DNA of 64,000 bases from Ichthyophis bannanicus (GCA_033557465.1 CM066036.1:585301574-585365573); one strand, 5' to 3'. Positions 11,658-20,061 are shown, counted from the first letter of the stretch. Notes: generated from the sequence alone by a model not told the origin. Made by a program: numbers and translations.

Positions 11658-11870
11658 TGCCAGTTAAAGGGAACCAAGTGTGTAGTTCTGGCTACCCTTT
11701 TGAATGCCTCTAGTTCTGACCTAGGCATACCTAACCAGAGTTAAAGCAAAATGATTTAATAAAATGGTCATGACTCAGAGGGTTTTGAATAATTGTATAC
11801 AGAATATATCTTGTCCTCAGAATTTGACAATCTGAGCAGAGAGCTTAGTGGTTTTAGTAGGAGATTATTT

Positions 11871-11890
11871 TGTGTGTGTGTGTGTGTGTG
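11871..11890 (+). repeat. (TG)n microsatellite in the ERV internal region
   Basis: Ten TG units within non-coding ERV sequence. Confidence 0.95.
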
Positions 11891-12082
11891 GTACTTTTGT
11901 GTATACAGAGCTTCCCAGAGGTTGGTCAGGTACCTGCTATATAGCCCTGGTTGATACCCCATAGTGCATTGAACTTTACTATATTAATTTGTTATCAAAT
12001 CTTTAAGAAGAAAAATGGAAGTATCCTCTCAGGATGAAGTCATAGTGGCTGCTCTGCTTCTTACTGAGGCAATTAGTGTGTA

Positions 12083-12420
12083 TTGCAAGGTCCAGTAAAC
12101 AAAGTGTCAGCTTATGCAGCCCAGAACCGAATGGCTTTAGATTTTCTCCTAGCAAAGGAAAGTGGTGTGTGCGGAGTAATAGTTGATTTTTGTTGTAGTG
12201 TGCTTGATAATAATGGGAAAATAGTAAAAGGCCTATTGGATAGAGTTAAGAACCATACTTTTGTTTCAAGTGAGAGTTATGTAAGTTCTTTTTCAGCTCT
12301 ATTTGATTCTGTTTCTTCATTTTAGAATTCATTATCCAGGCCTTTGCATGGCTTATTAGCTTCTTTGCTTGGTATTTTGGGAATTCTCATTCTATGAGTA
12401 TTAATTCTTTATGTACTATC
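12083..12420 (+). pseudogene. env: Retroviral env transmembrane-subunit remnant
   Basis: Contains the conserved retroviral ectodomain phrase AAQNRMALDFLLAKE followed by a CX6CC cysteine motif (CGVIVDFCC) near 12113-12198, typical of gamma/delta-type transmembrane subunits. The frame stops at 12323-12325. A hydrophobic stretch that looks like the membrane anchor continues in the same frame beyond that stop, to about 12420, with a further in-frame stop inside it. The upstream fusion region is not clear. Broken and not expressed as a full protein. Confidence 0.8.
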
Positions 12421-12629
12421 AATTTTACCTTGGGGCTGTTTCTCTATGTTAGCACTGGTTTCTTTTCCACCTCTCCACCTTTCACAGCTTGCTGTAAGAA
12501 ATCAGTGGAATTACTGACCCCTACATTGATGTTGCAGATTGACCCAGAATCTAGTTTTAATTCTACTTAGTGGCAATGTCTGAGAGTCCTTACTTTAGAA
12601 ATGATTCTTTACAGAATCAGAGGAGGGAC
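12326..12629 (+). other. End of ERV internal region, with polypurine tract at 12619-12628
   Basis: After the membrane-anchor remnant no gene is seen. CAGAGGAGGGA lies directly 5' of the 3' LTR start (12630) and is the likely polypurine tract. Confidence 0.6.
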
Positions 12630-12845
12630 TCAAAGTAAATGTTTGTTTGTACAGGGTGGTGTACACAACCAGACTGTCTAAGAAAACCTGAGAGAGTTAA
12701 TTTTGTTCAGAACTTTGCTTAGAAATAAACTTCATATATTTGCTTACTAAGTAGGTGAAGAGGTACATGTCCTGTAAATAAAGGGCAGGCTGTACTCTAG
12801 CCTCTCTGTCTCAGGGTTATTAGATATCAAGCAGTCAGCAGTAAA

Positions 12846-13035
12846 GCGTAGTTACTCACCTGTAACAGGTGTTCTCCAGGAGCAGCAGGAATCAGTCCTC
12901 ACATATGGGTGACGTCGGCGCCGACGGAGCCCTCGCGGAGCAATTTTCCCCAGCTTTCACAGAAAGCCTTTGGGAATTGCAGCACGCATGCGCGGTCGCC
13001 TTCCCGCCCAAGGGTGCCATCTTAGCCAGTCTGAT
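12846..13035 (-). repeat. 3' ITR of DIRS copy 2 with terminal dyad module
   Basis: The outermost part carries GCGTAGTTACT and the dyad CACCTGTAACAGGTG (12857-12871), absent from the other terminus. The TTCTCCAGGA arm follows (12872-12881), then about 150 bp of inverted match to 18450-18593, including the palindrome CGTCGGCGCCGACG. Confidence 0.88.
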
Positions 13036-13115
13036 GACATAGCTAAAAGACAGCATAAAAATTTGCAAAAAAACTAAAGCAGTTGATTGCAACTCCACGG
13101 GGAGGAGGGAGGGTT

Positions 13116-13213
13116 GTGAGGACTGATTCCTGCTGCTCCTGGAGAACACCTGTTACAGGTGAGTAATTACGCTTTCTCCAGGACCAAGCAGGAAGTCAGT
13201 CCTCACATATGGG
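13116..13213 (-). repeat. Internal complementary region of DIRS copy 2
   Basis: Reverse complement of the left terminus (GTGAGGACTGATTCCTGCTG...CTCACCTG region) joined through TTT to the reverse complement of the right terminus. In DIRS elements the ICR is the template that restores the ends in the circular intermediate. It lies between the YR stop and the 3' ITR. Confidence 0.9.
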
Positions 13214-13349
13214 ACTCCCAAGCTTAAGGCTACCGGAGACCCTAAGCACAAAAATGAGCTCCCTCTAGCTCGGCAGTACAGAAGGAAGGAATCTTCGCTG
13301 AATTATTACCCACCGGTAGCCCCCATCCGGGATGGAGGGTAGGAGTTGC

Positions 13350-16289
13350 TCAAACCTCGAAGAGATTTCGGAGGACTGCCTGTCCGAAAGCACTGTCCCT
13401 GCGGGACTCCCTCTCGAGACAGTAATGGACCGCAAAAGTCTGGCTCGAAGACCAAGTAGTGGCCCGGCAGATGTCTGCCAGCGGAACAGAGCGGAGGTAA
13501 GCCACTGACGTAGCCTTCGCCCGAACACAATGAGCCGTGACTCGACTTTCTAAGGAGAGTCCGGCTGCCCCATAAGCCCAAGCAATACAGTCAGCAACCC
13601 AGATGGACAGGGTACGCTTGGAGACCGGGAGCCCCAATTTATTGGGGTCAAAAGACACAAAAAGCTGAGCAGCTTTACGGTGCTCCCGCGTACGGTCAAG
13701 GTAGAAGTTCAATGCCCTTCTACAGTCCAGGGTATGCAGGACTCGTTCAGCTCGGCTGGAGTGAGGCCTGGGAAAGAAGGTTGGAAGTACCACCTCCTGA
13801 TTGATGTGAAAAGGGGAGACAACTTTTGGAAGAAATTTTGGGTGAGTCCGTAGGACTACCCTATTTTTGTAGAACCGAGTGTATGGAGGATCAGACACGA
13901 GGGCCTGCAATTCACTTACGCGTCTAGCGAAAGTGAGGGCTATCAGGAATAAGGTTTTCCACGAAAGAAAACGCAGAGAACAGGTAGCCATCGGTTCAAA
14001 AGGCGGACAGGTGATCCGCTGTAAAACCACATTCAGATCCCAGTCAGGTGCTGGCGGGCGCAGAGGTGGTTTTAGTAGGAGACCTCGGAGAAACCGTGCT
14101 ACAAGAGGGTCACTGGAAAGAGGTCTGCCGTCCACCGGCACATGGTGTGCTGAAAGAGCACTGAGGTGGACTTTGACGGAGTTGGACTTAAGCCCCAGAT
14201 TAGAGAGGTAGAGCAGGTACTGCAAGATCACCGACACCGGGCAGGAGAAGGGATCCTGAGACTGCTGTACACACCAAACGGAAAAGCGACGCCATTTTAG
14301 GGCATAGCATTTGCGGGTAGAAGGTCGCCGAGAAGCTAGGACGACCTCTTCCACCTCTGCCGGCAGGAGAAGGGGAGCAAGGACTACCCTTTCAGCCGCC
14401 AGGCCATTAGGTTGAGCGATCGGAGGTTGGGGGGGAGCAGAGACCCCTGATCCTGTGTTAGGAGATCCGGTTGAGACCCCAGAGGGAACGGATCCTCTAC
14501 CGCTAATTGCAACAGGAGTGGAAACCAAGGCTGTCTGGGCCAGCGAGGAGCCACCAGGATCATGGACGCTTTGTCCCGGAGAACCTTGAACAGAGTTCGG
14601 GAGATTAGCGGGAAAAGCATAGAGAAGGCTTTCCGACCATGAGAGCAGAAATGCATCTGCCGCTACCCGAAGGGGATGTGGCTGACGCGAGCAGAAGCGA
14701 GGAAGTTGCCGGTTGAGAGGACTGGCAAAGAGATCCATCGTGGGGAGGCCCCACTTCAGAAAGAGTTTCTGGACTACCAAGGGATCCAGACGCCACTCGT
14801 GCGGCTGGAGTATCCTGCTGAGTTTGTTGGCCAGGCAATTCTCCTGGCCTGGGAGATAAACTGCTTTGAGAAGAATGGCGTGACTGACGGCCCAAGAGCA
14901 GAGCTTCTGAGCTGCTCGGCAGAGAAGGAAGGAGCCCGTGCCGCCCTGCTTGTTCACGTAGAACATGGCAACTTGATTGTCCGTCTGGACAAGGACGGAC
15001 TGGTGAGAAGTCAGGTGGGAGAAAGCCTTGAGCACCAGACGAATAGCTCTGAGCTCCAGGAAGTTGATCTGTTGAGCAGATTCCCACGCGGTCCAGAGAC
15101 CTTGAGTACACGCCCCCTGGCAATGAGCTCCCCAGCCCAGGAGGGAAGCATCGGTCGTCAGCACTTGAGTCGGCTGAGGCGACTGAAAAGGCATTCCGAG
15201 CACCAGATTCGGCCGATGAAGCCACCACTGTAGGGAAGAGGCCAGCGGTCTGGAGAGGCGCACTAAGTCGGCTAGCCCGCCGGTGGCTTGTTGCCACTGT
15301 TTGCGAAGGCACCATTGAGCCGGCCGCATATTCAGGCGAGCATTGGGGGTCACGTGGACGGTGGAAGCCATATGGCCGAGTAGTCTCAGGAAGCGCCTGG
15401 CGGAGACCAGGGACTGGCTGCGAAAACGGCCGGCTAGGTCCATGAGCCGTTGAGCCCTGTCGAGAGGCAGGAAAGCTCGAGCCTGAGGAGTGTGCAGTCT
15501 TGCGCCGATGAACTCGAGATCCTGTGAGGGGAGCAAAGTGGACTTTGCGAAGTTTATGACAAAGCCCAAGTACTGCAGAAGAGTCACCGTGCGGTGTGTG
15601 GCATTGGTGACTGCCGGGGGGGACGACGCTCTGATGAGCCAGTCGTCGAGGTACGGAAAGACATAGAGGCCGTGAAGCCTGAGATAGGCCGCCACCACCG
15701 CGAGACATTTTGTGAAGACTCGCGGTGCGGAGGACAGGCCAAAGGGCAGTACTCTGTACTGGTAGTGAGTTCCAGCCACCACAAACCTTAGGTATTGGCG
15801 GTGGCTTGGGTGGATGAGGATGTGCGTGTAGGCATCCTTTAGATCCAAGGAGCATAGCCAATCTCCCTGCTGGAGGTAGGGCAGAATGATTCCAAGGGTA
15901 AGCATCTTGAACTTTTCCCACACAAGGAACTTGTTGAGGTTGCGCAAGTCCAGGATGGGTCTTAGGCCTCCTGTCCTTTTTGGTATTAGGAAATACCTGG
16001 AATAAAAGCCTTGACCTCTCAGGTGGTGGGGCACCGGTTCCACAGCCTGGTCCTGAAGAAGACTTGCTAACTCCTGAAGGAGTAAGTCCCTGTGCAGAGG
16101 GAGTCGCGGAGGTTCCCCCGGAAAATAAGAGGGAGGGACCTGATGGAAGTGGAGAAGATACCCTTCTCGCACGACTTGAAGCACCCAGGCATCTGAAGTG
16201 ATGTTGGACCACTTGTGGGCGAAGTGAACCAGCCGGCCTCCGGTGCTGGGAGGAACCAGCTGAGGGGGAGAGGCTATGCTGAGGAAGTC
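13350..16289 (-). CDS. DIRS A copy 2 RT-RNase H-YR fused ORF
   Basis: One open frame of about 979 codons downstream of the gag stop; the same frame is also open back to 16709 across the gag end. Domains in order are an N-terminal region (LVPPSTGGRLVHFAHKW), RT with YLDDW at 15639-15653, RNase H (TTDASLLGWG, QTDNQVAMFYVNK) and the start of the MT-like domain (DLFASPLNRQLPRFCS). An 8-bp deletion near 14612 then shifts reading into the recombinase frame. The YR has RRVSELQAL, HCVRA (HxxR) and TFAVHYCL as catalytic motifs. The RNase H motif normally LADKLSR reads LANKLSR (codon 14826-14828). Initiation is unclear: no conserved ATG follows gag, and a +1 shift at the gag stop would enter this frame. 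Confidence 0.85.
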   Translation of the reverse strand, partial: DFLSIASPPQLVPPSTGGRLVHFAHKWSNITSDAWVLQVVREGYLLHFHQVPPSYFPGEPPRLPLHRDLLLQELASLLQDQAVEPVPHHLRGQGFYSRYFLIPKRTGGLRPILDLRNLNKFLVWEKFKMLTLGIILPYLQQGDWLCSLDLKDAYTHILIHPSHRQYLRFVVAGTHYQYRVLPFGLSSAPRVFTKCLAVVAAYLRLHGLYVFPYLDDWLIRASSPPAVTNATHRTVTLLQYLGFVINFAKSTLLPSQDLEFIGARLHTPQARAFLPLDRAQRLMDLAGRFRSQSLVSARRFLRLLGHMASTVHVTPNARLNMRPAQWCLRKQWQQATGGLADLVRLSRPLASSLQWWLHRPNLVLGMPFQSPQPTQVLTTDASLLGWGAHCQGACTQGLWTAWESAQQINFLELRAIRLVLKAFSHLTSHQSVLVQTDNQVAMFYVNKQGGTGSFLLCRAAQKLCSWAVSHAILLKAVYLPGQENCLANKLSRILQPHEWRLDPLVVQKLFLKWGLPTMDLFASPLNRQLPRFCSRQPHPLRVAADAFLLSWSESLLYAFPANLPNSVQGSPGQSVHDPGGSSLAQTALVSTPVAISGRGSVPSGVSTGSPNTGSGVSAPPQPPIAQPNGLAAERVVLAPLLLPAEVEEVVLASRRPSTRKCYALKWRRFSVWCVQQSQDPFSCPVSVILQYLLYLSNLGLKSNSVKVHLSALSAHHVPVDGRPLSSDPLVARFLRGLLLKPPLRPPAPDWDLNVVLQRITCPPFEPMATCSLRFLSWKTLFLIALTFARRVSELQALVSDPPYTRFYKNRVVLRTHPKFLPKVVSPFHINQEVVLPTFFPRPHSSRAERVLHTLDCRRALNFYLDRTREHRKAAQLFVSFDPNKLGLPVSKRTLSIWVADCIAWAYGAAGLSLESRVTAHCVRAKATSVAYLRSVPLADICRATTWSSSQTFAVHYCLERESRRDSAFGQAVLRNLFEV

Positions 16290-16293
16290 AAAA
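16287..16293 (-). promoter_or_regulatory. Candidate +1 frameshift site at the gag stop (TTT TGA C)
   Basis: The gag ends GGT TTT TGA followed by C. Slipping one base forward leaves the Phe codon as TTT and makes the next codon GAC in the RT frame. The same TTT-TGA-C is at the gag end of A copies 1, 3 and 4 and B copy 9, and CTT-TGA-C in B copy 7. Inference; see findings. Confidence 0.5.
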
Positions 16294-18210
16294 ACCCCCA
16301 CCCTGCTGAGCAGGGGCTGGTGGTGCAGGCTTGGGGGCTTGCTGCCTACGGGACCCGTTACCCCGTCCCTTGGCCTGCTGACCCTGTTGGGGAGCTGGAG
16401 GGGCCTGATATTGGGGGTAGTGTTTGTAGGCAGCCGCCTTTCTCGGGTAAAAGGACTTTTTTCCCGAGCCCTTCTTTTTCTGGGAAGGGGCAGAGGTCTT
16501 CCTAGAAAGCCTGGTCCTGGTGAGAGTCTCCGTCTCGATTTGTGCAGCCTTTTCAGCCATGGGCTTGCCAAAGAGGTTCTCACCTCTGCAGGGGACATCG
16601 ACCAACTTGTCCTGCACCCAAGGCTCAAGGTCAGACGACTGAAGCCAAGCCTGTCGGCGGGCACCGATGCCGGCTGCGGCCACACGAGCCGATGCTTCAA
16701 AGCCATCATAGGCTGCTCGGGACATGAATTTGGAGCATTCCCGAATACCAGATGTTAAGGCTAGGAACCTCCGCAAAGGTTCCTCGGACAGTCCAGCAGA
16801 GAATCCGGCTAGCTCTTTAGCCAGGTCTCGGAGATACATGCCCATGTATAGCTGGTAGATCTGGACACGACAAGCCAGCATAGAGCCCTGGAAACACTTC
16901 TTACCAAGGCCATCCAGGTTACGGGCCTCCCTGCCAGGGGGCACCGAGGAGTGCATTTTCTGGCTCTTAAGCCTATGCATGGCCGATTCCACTACCATGG
17001 AATGGTGTGGTAGCTGTGCTTTTAGGAAGCCAGGACTCTTGCGGACTCGATAGATGGAATCGACCCGCTTGCTCAATACCGGCAACGAGGCCGGACTCTC
17101 CCACATGCGGAAGAGTAGTCGTTCCAGCATGGGAGGCACCGGTACAGTAAAGTGCTCCCGGGCGGGAGAGTTGTACTGAAGGGCGTCAAGCTCTTCGGCT
17201 CGAGGCTCCTCCTCGGGATCCGACGGGAAGCCCAAAGCCTTGGCCATATCCCTGACGAAGTCCGAGAACCGGGCATCCTCCGGAGGGGACTGTTTCCGAG
17301 GTTCGGACTCAGGTGAGTCCGAGGGGACACACCGAGTCCGAAAGGAATCAGGTGACTCCTCCTCTTCAGACTCCCAGACCGACTCCGAGGAGGAATCAGT
17401 GGGGTCGGCTCGGGCAGGCGGAGGCGTCGGCCGCCCCAACGCCAAGGGAGTCGGCGGCGACGACCTCGGTCCCGAACGGGAGGCCGAGGGTGACCTCGAC
17501 CGAGGATCGACTCGAGTTCGCATGGACTCGAGGATCGGCTCGGTCTCCGGGGTCGACTTAGACGTCGACGTCCCGGCGGTCGGGGCAGCGGCACCAGCGA
17601 GGCTAGCGATCAGTGCCCGCTGCTGGTCCATGAAGGCAGATAGTCTGCTCTCCAAGGCCGTCAACCTGAGTCCGACCTCAGGTGACCCAGCAGTCCCCGA
17701 CTCGGGCCCCGAAGGCGTTGGGCCCGACGTCGGACCTCTCGGAGGCGAGTCCAGAAGGACCACAGGACTTACCCGAGCAGGCAACTCCGACTCCAGGCGA
17801 GGTCGCTTCGGGAGGTGCTCCTTCTCCAAAGACCCGGGACGGCTGTCGGGGCTATGCGACCTGGCCCTCGCGGAGCCAGGAGCGTCCACCGACGCCACCC
17901 TCGCGGGTTTTGTCTTCCGTCGATGGTCTCCGGAGGGAGAACCCCTGTCGGAGGAGCTTCGGCGATGTTCAGAGCTGGAGCCTCTGGATGCCGAGGCCTC
18001 CGACGAGGTCCGGGTACGGCTGGGGTCAGCGAAGATTCTATCCCGCTGATGCCGCCGACTCCTCAACGCTTTGGAGGACATTTTGCCACAGGCTCCACAG
18101 ATCATTTCTTCATGATCCGGGCCCAGGCAGCGGAGGCAATTATCGTGTGTGTCAGTGAGTGACATATTTCTGTCACACTGACCACACCGCTTGAAACCAC
18201 TGGCAGCCAT
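16288..18210 (-). CDS. DIRS A copy 2 gag, intact, 640 codons
   Basis: Structural (gag-like) protein of the element. I chose the ATG at 18208-18210 (MAASGFKRCGQC) because it is kept in all family A copies; the open frame extends further upstream, but into ITR-proximal sequence. The N-terminal 50 residues carry CGQC, CLRCLGPDH and CGACGK, a Cys/His cluster likely to bind zinc. A long Ser/Pro/Arg-rich linker follows. A conserved helical-looking domain (LPHHSMVVESAMHRLKSQKM, YQLYMGMYLRDLAKE) comes next, then a Lys/Arg/Gln-rich tail ending QQGGGF. Same length as the copy 3 gag. No stops or shifts. Confidence 0.9.
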   Translation of the reverse strand: MAASGFKRCGQCDRNMSLTDTHDNCLRCLGPDHEEMICGACGKMSSKALRSRRHQRDRIFADPSRTRTSSEASASRGSSSEHRRSSSDRGSPSGDHRRKTKPARVASVDAPGSARARSHSPDSRPGSLEKEHLPKRPRLESELPARVSPVVLLDSPPRGPTSGPTPSGPESGTAGSPEVGLRLTALESRLSAFMDQQRALIASLAGAAAPTAGTSTSKSTPETEPILESMRTRVDPRSRSPSASRSGPRSSPPTPLALGRPTPPPARADPTDSSSESVWESEEEESPDSFRTRCVPSDSPESEPRKQSPPEDARFSDFVRDMAKALGFPSDPEEEPRAEELDALQYNSPAREHFTVPVPPMLERLLFRMWESPASLPVLSKRVDSIYRVRKSPGFLKAQLPHHSMVVESAMHRLKSQKMHSSVPPGREARNLDGLGKKCFQGSMLACRVQIYQLYMGMYLRDLAKELAGFSAGLSEEPLRRFLALTSGIRECSKFMSRAAYDGFEASARVAAAGIGARRQAWLQSSDLEPWVQDKLVDVPCRGENLFGKPMAEKAAQIETETLTRTRLSRKTSAPSQKKKGSGKKSFYPRKAAAYKHYPQYQAPPAPQQGQQAKGRGNGSRRQQAPKPAPPAPAQQGGGF

Positions 18211-18449
18211 CGGGGGAAAAAGGGCCCCTGCAAGGTCAAAGGACCGGGCTGCCAGTGAAAAACCGAAAACGAAACTGACCAAAAATCAGAAAAACCGAAA
18301 AATAAGGGAAGGACTCGCAACGGCGTCGCGAGTCCGGGCAGGAAAACGACCGGCGTCGAACCGAATTGAAAAACGAGTAAAACTCACGAAAATCAACTTT
18401 TTTAGCGGGGACACGACGGGTACGTCTGTAGGGCTCCGCGGAAAAAAGA

Positions 18450-18610
18450 AGACTGGCTAAGATGGCACCCTTGGGCGGGAAGGCGACCGCGCATGCGCGC
18501 TGCAATTCCCAAAGGCTTTCTGTGAAAGCTGGGGAAAATTGCTCCGCGAGGGCTCCGTCGGCGCCGACGTCACCCATATGTGAGGACTGACTTCCTGCTT
18601 GGTCCTGGAG
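18450..18610 (-). repeat. 5' ITR of DIRS copy 2
   Basis: Inverted match to the left ITR from AGACTGGCTAAG to GTGAGGACTG, including CGTCGGCGCCGACG. It then has its own terminus ending GGTCCTGGAG-AAA. Confidence 0.88.
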
Positions 18611-19021
18611 AAACAGTTATGTCTTGGAATATGTGTATGTCTCCTCATACTGACCTATTCAGCAGTAAACAGTTATGTCTTGGAATACATGTATGTCTCC
18701 TCATACTGACCTACACTGATTAGAAGTTGACCTATGATGTGATAAATATGTAATATCTGACGTGTCATAATAAAGTGAAATTATGCTGTATCATCCAAAA
18801 GAGCCTTATAAATAAAGTGAACCATGGCTAGCAGTTAGAGTAAACAAAGAGAACTTTGGTTCTGTTTGTTTCTCTCCACAAAGCTTTGGTATATATATAT
18901 AAGTGTGGTATTTTATTGCTGTCTTTTAGATCACCTTCCCATTGTTTTAATGTAGTTTTCTGTGGCTCCAAGAGCCCTGCAGGTTGCTGGTGAGGAGGGG
19001 GCTAAGAAAGACCACAAATAG

Positions 19022-19872
19022 TAGTAGTTTATATTGCATATAGTTAAAATACTTCTGCTGCCAAATTATTTTGTTCACTCACACTTGTCAACAAAGGCTA
19101 CAAGAACAGTTTTAGCCTGTTTAAAAAATAGCACATGTTCATTTTCGAAAGTTTTACTTTTTGCATTGTCTTCAAATACAATTTTACAGCTCCTTCTACA
19201 AATAACTTAAATTGATCTAACAAAAATTGCATTCCAGCAATTATAAATGAAATAACCAACATTAAGGTACAGTGATGACATTGACCTGAACAATATGGAG
19301 TAGTTTGTTACACTAAACGAGTTTTATAGCAACAAAATACTGCATCAACTTTCAGTCAAGACAGATGGTCACAGGCCTCCAAATGGCAATCTATGTATCC
19401 AGATCATCATTTCAGTGGTATAAAATGTTTCTGCTTCAAAGTAAAGAAGCTACATGGTAAATATGCAAGCAAAAAAAGCTATAGAGAACCTGACAGGTAT
19501 TTTGTTCTGATCTATTATATCCAAGACTATAGCCCCCCATCCATTGTCAAAGATCAGTCAAAAAAAGGTTTAAACGAGCTACTTCAAACACAAATACATT
19601 CATTATTACAAATAAAAATAGTAATATTATAAAAATGATAAATGCAAATAACTATCAAATGTGAGAAAAACCTCTTGCATACTATGATACAGTAATATTA
19701 ATTCTTAAGTAATGGTATTATTTATAGCTTTGTAAACCTCCTTTAAAAATTAAGTAGTATTGCAATTTTCCCTCCATTCCTTGCACTATGCATCCACCCT
19801 CTATAAGAAAATGGGGAAATTGATTACATGATAATGTAAGCAAGCTTGGGTTAAGATTCCACTTTAGGAAAA
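19022..19872. other. AT-rich flank with no gene
   Basis: Starts with the continuation of the TAGTAG tail interrupted by the ERV, then about 850 bp of AT-rich sequence with only short frames. I see no repeat family or exon. Confidence 0.5.
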
Positions 19873-20061
19873 GGTAGTTACTCACCTGTACCAGGTGTTC
19901 TCCGTGGAGAGCAGGAACAAGTCCTCATGTATGGGTGACGTCCTCCAACAGAGTCAGTGTGGGAACGCTCTCCAGCTTCTATTGGAAGCTTTTAGGAGGC
20001 TCAACTGCACCTGTACACCTCCTTCCTGCCTGCCATTGGCATCATCTTGATTTAGTCTGAT
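19873..20061 (-). repeat. 3' ITR of DIRS family C
   Basis: Has the dyad CACCTGTACCAGGTG and the arm TTCTCCGTGGAG, but lacks the CGTCGG...CCGACG palindrome; that position reads GACGTCCTCCAACAG. Confidence 0.8.

Larger units (their letters stand above)
12846..18610 (-). mobile_element. DIRS family A retrotransposon, copy 2, complete
   Basis: Complete minus-strand element of about 5.77 kb inside the ERV 3' LTR, with AAA at both borders (12843-12845, 18611-18613) and no target duplication. It has both ITRs, an ICR, an intact gag and an uninterrupted RT/RNase H-YR frame, and is the best-preserved element here. Because it interrupts an LTR whose partner is nearly identical, it must be younger than the retrovirus. 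Oddities are the fusion of the RT and YR frames and an Asp-to-Asn change in RNase H. Confidence 0.95.
6362..19016 (+). mobile_element. Endogenous retrovirus, decayed, with 3' LTR split by a DIRS element
   Basis: Two LTRs (6362-7004 and 12630-19016, the latter interrupted) flank an internal region, and the whole is bounded by a 5-bp duplication aatag at 6357-6361 and 19017-19021. Just inside the left LTR is a tRNA-His-like primer-binding site; just outside the right LTR is a purine tract. The internal region holds gag-like, RT and env transmembrane remnants in the expected order. All are broken. An L2-like fragment is inserted on the minus strand (10020-10690). The env motif suggests a gamma-like envelope lineage. 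Confidence 0.9.
12630..19016 (+). repeat. 3' LTR of the ERV, split by DIRS copy 2
   Basis: 12630-12845 and 18611-19016 together match the 5' LTR. It starts TC instead of TG and ends CA, then aatag. The interruption falls at GCAGTAAA^CAGTTATG of the LTR. Confidence 0.92.

Noticed and set aside
14605..16212. 535-codon open frame on the minus strand in DIRS copy 2
   Set aside because: It overlaps the RT/RNase H gene in another frame and has Ser/Pro/Arg-rich content without motifs. GC-rich DNA without stops explains it.
16282..16296. GGGTTTT slippery heptamer (X XXY YYZ) at the end of gag, suggesting -1 frameshifting
   Set aside because: The heptamer fits the -1 rule, but the RT frame is +1 relative to gag in copies 1, 2, 7 and 9, and GGG is not kept in copies 4 and 7.
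16211..18282. An upstream gag start at 18282 in copy 2
   Set aside because: The extension is not shared in sequence with other copies and reads into ITR-proximal DNA; the MAASGFK ATG is common to all family A copies.
19022..19872. Possible host 3' UTR or exon between the ERV and DIRS family C
   Set aside because: No open frame, splice signals or polyadenylation context that I could support; AT-rich DNA only.
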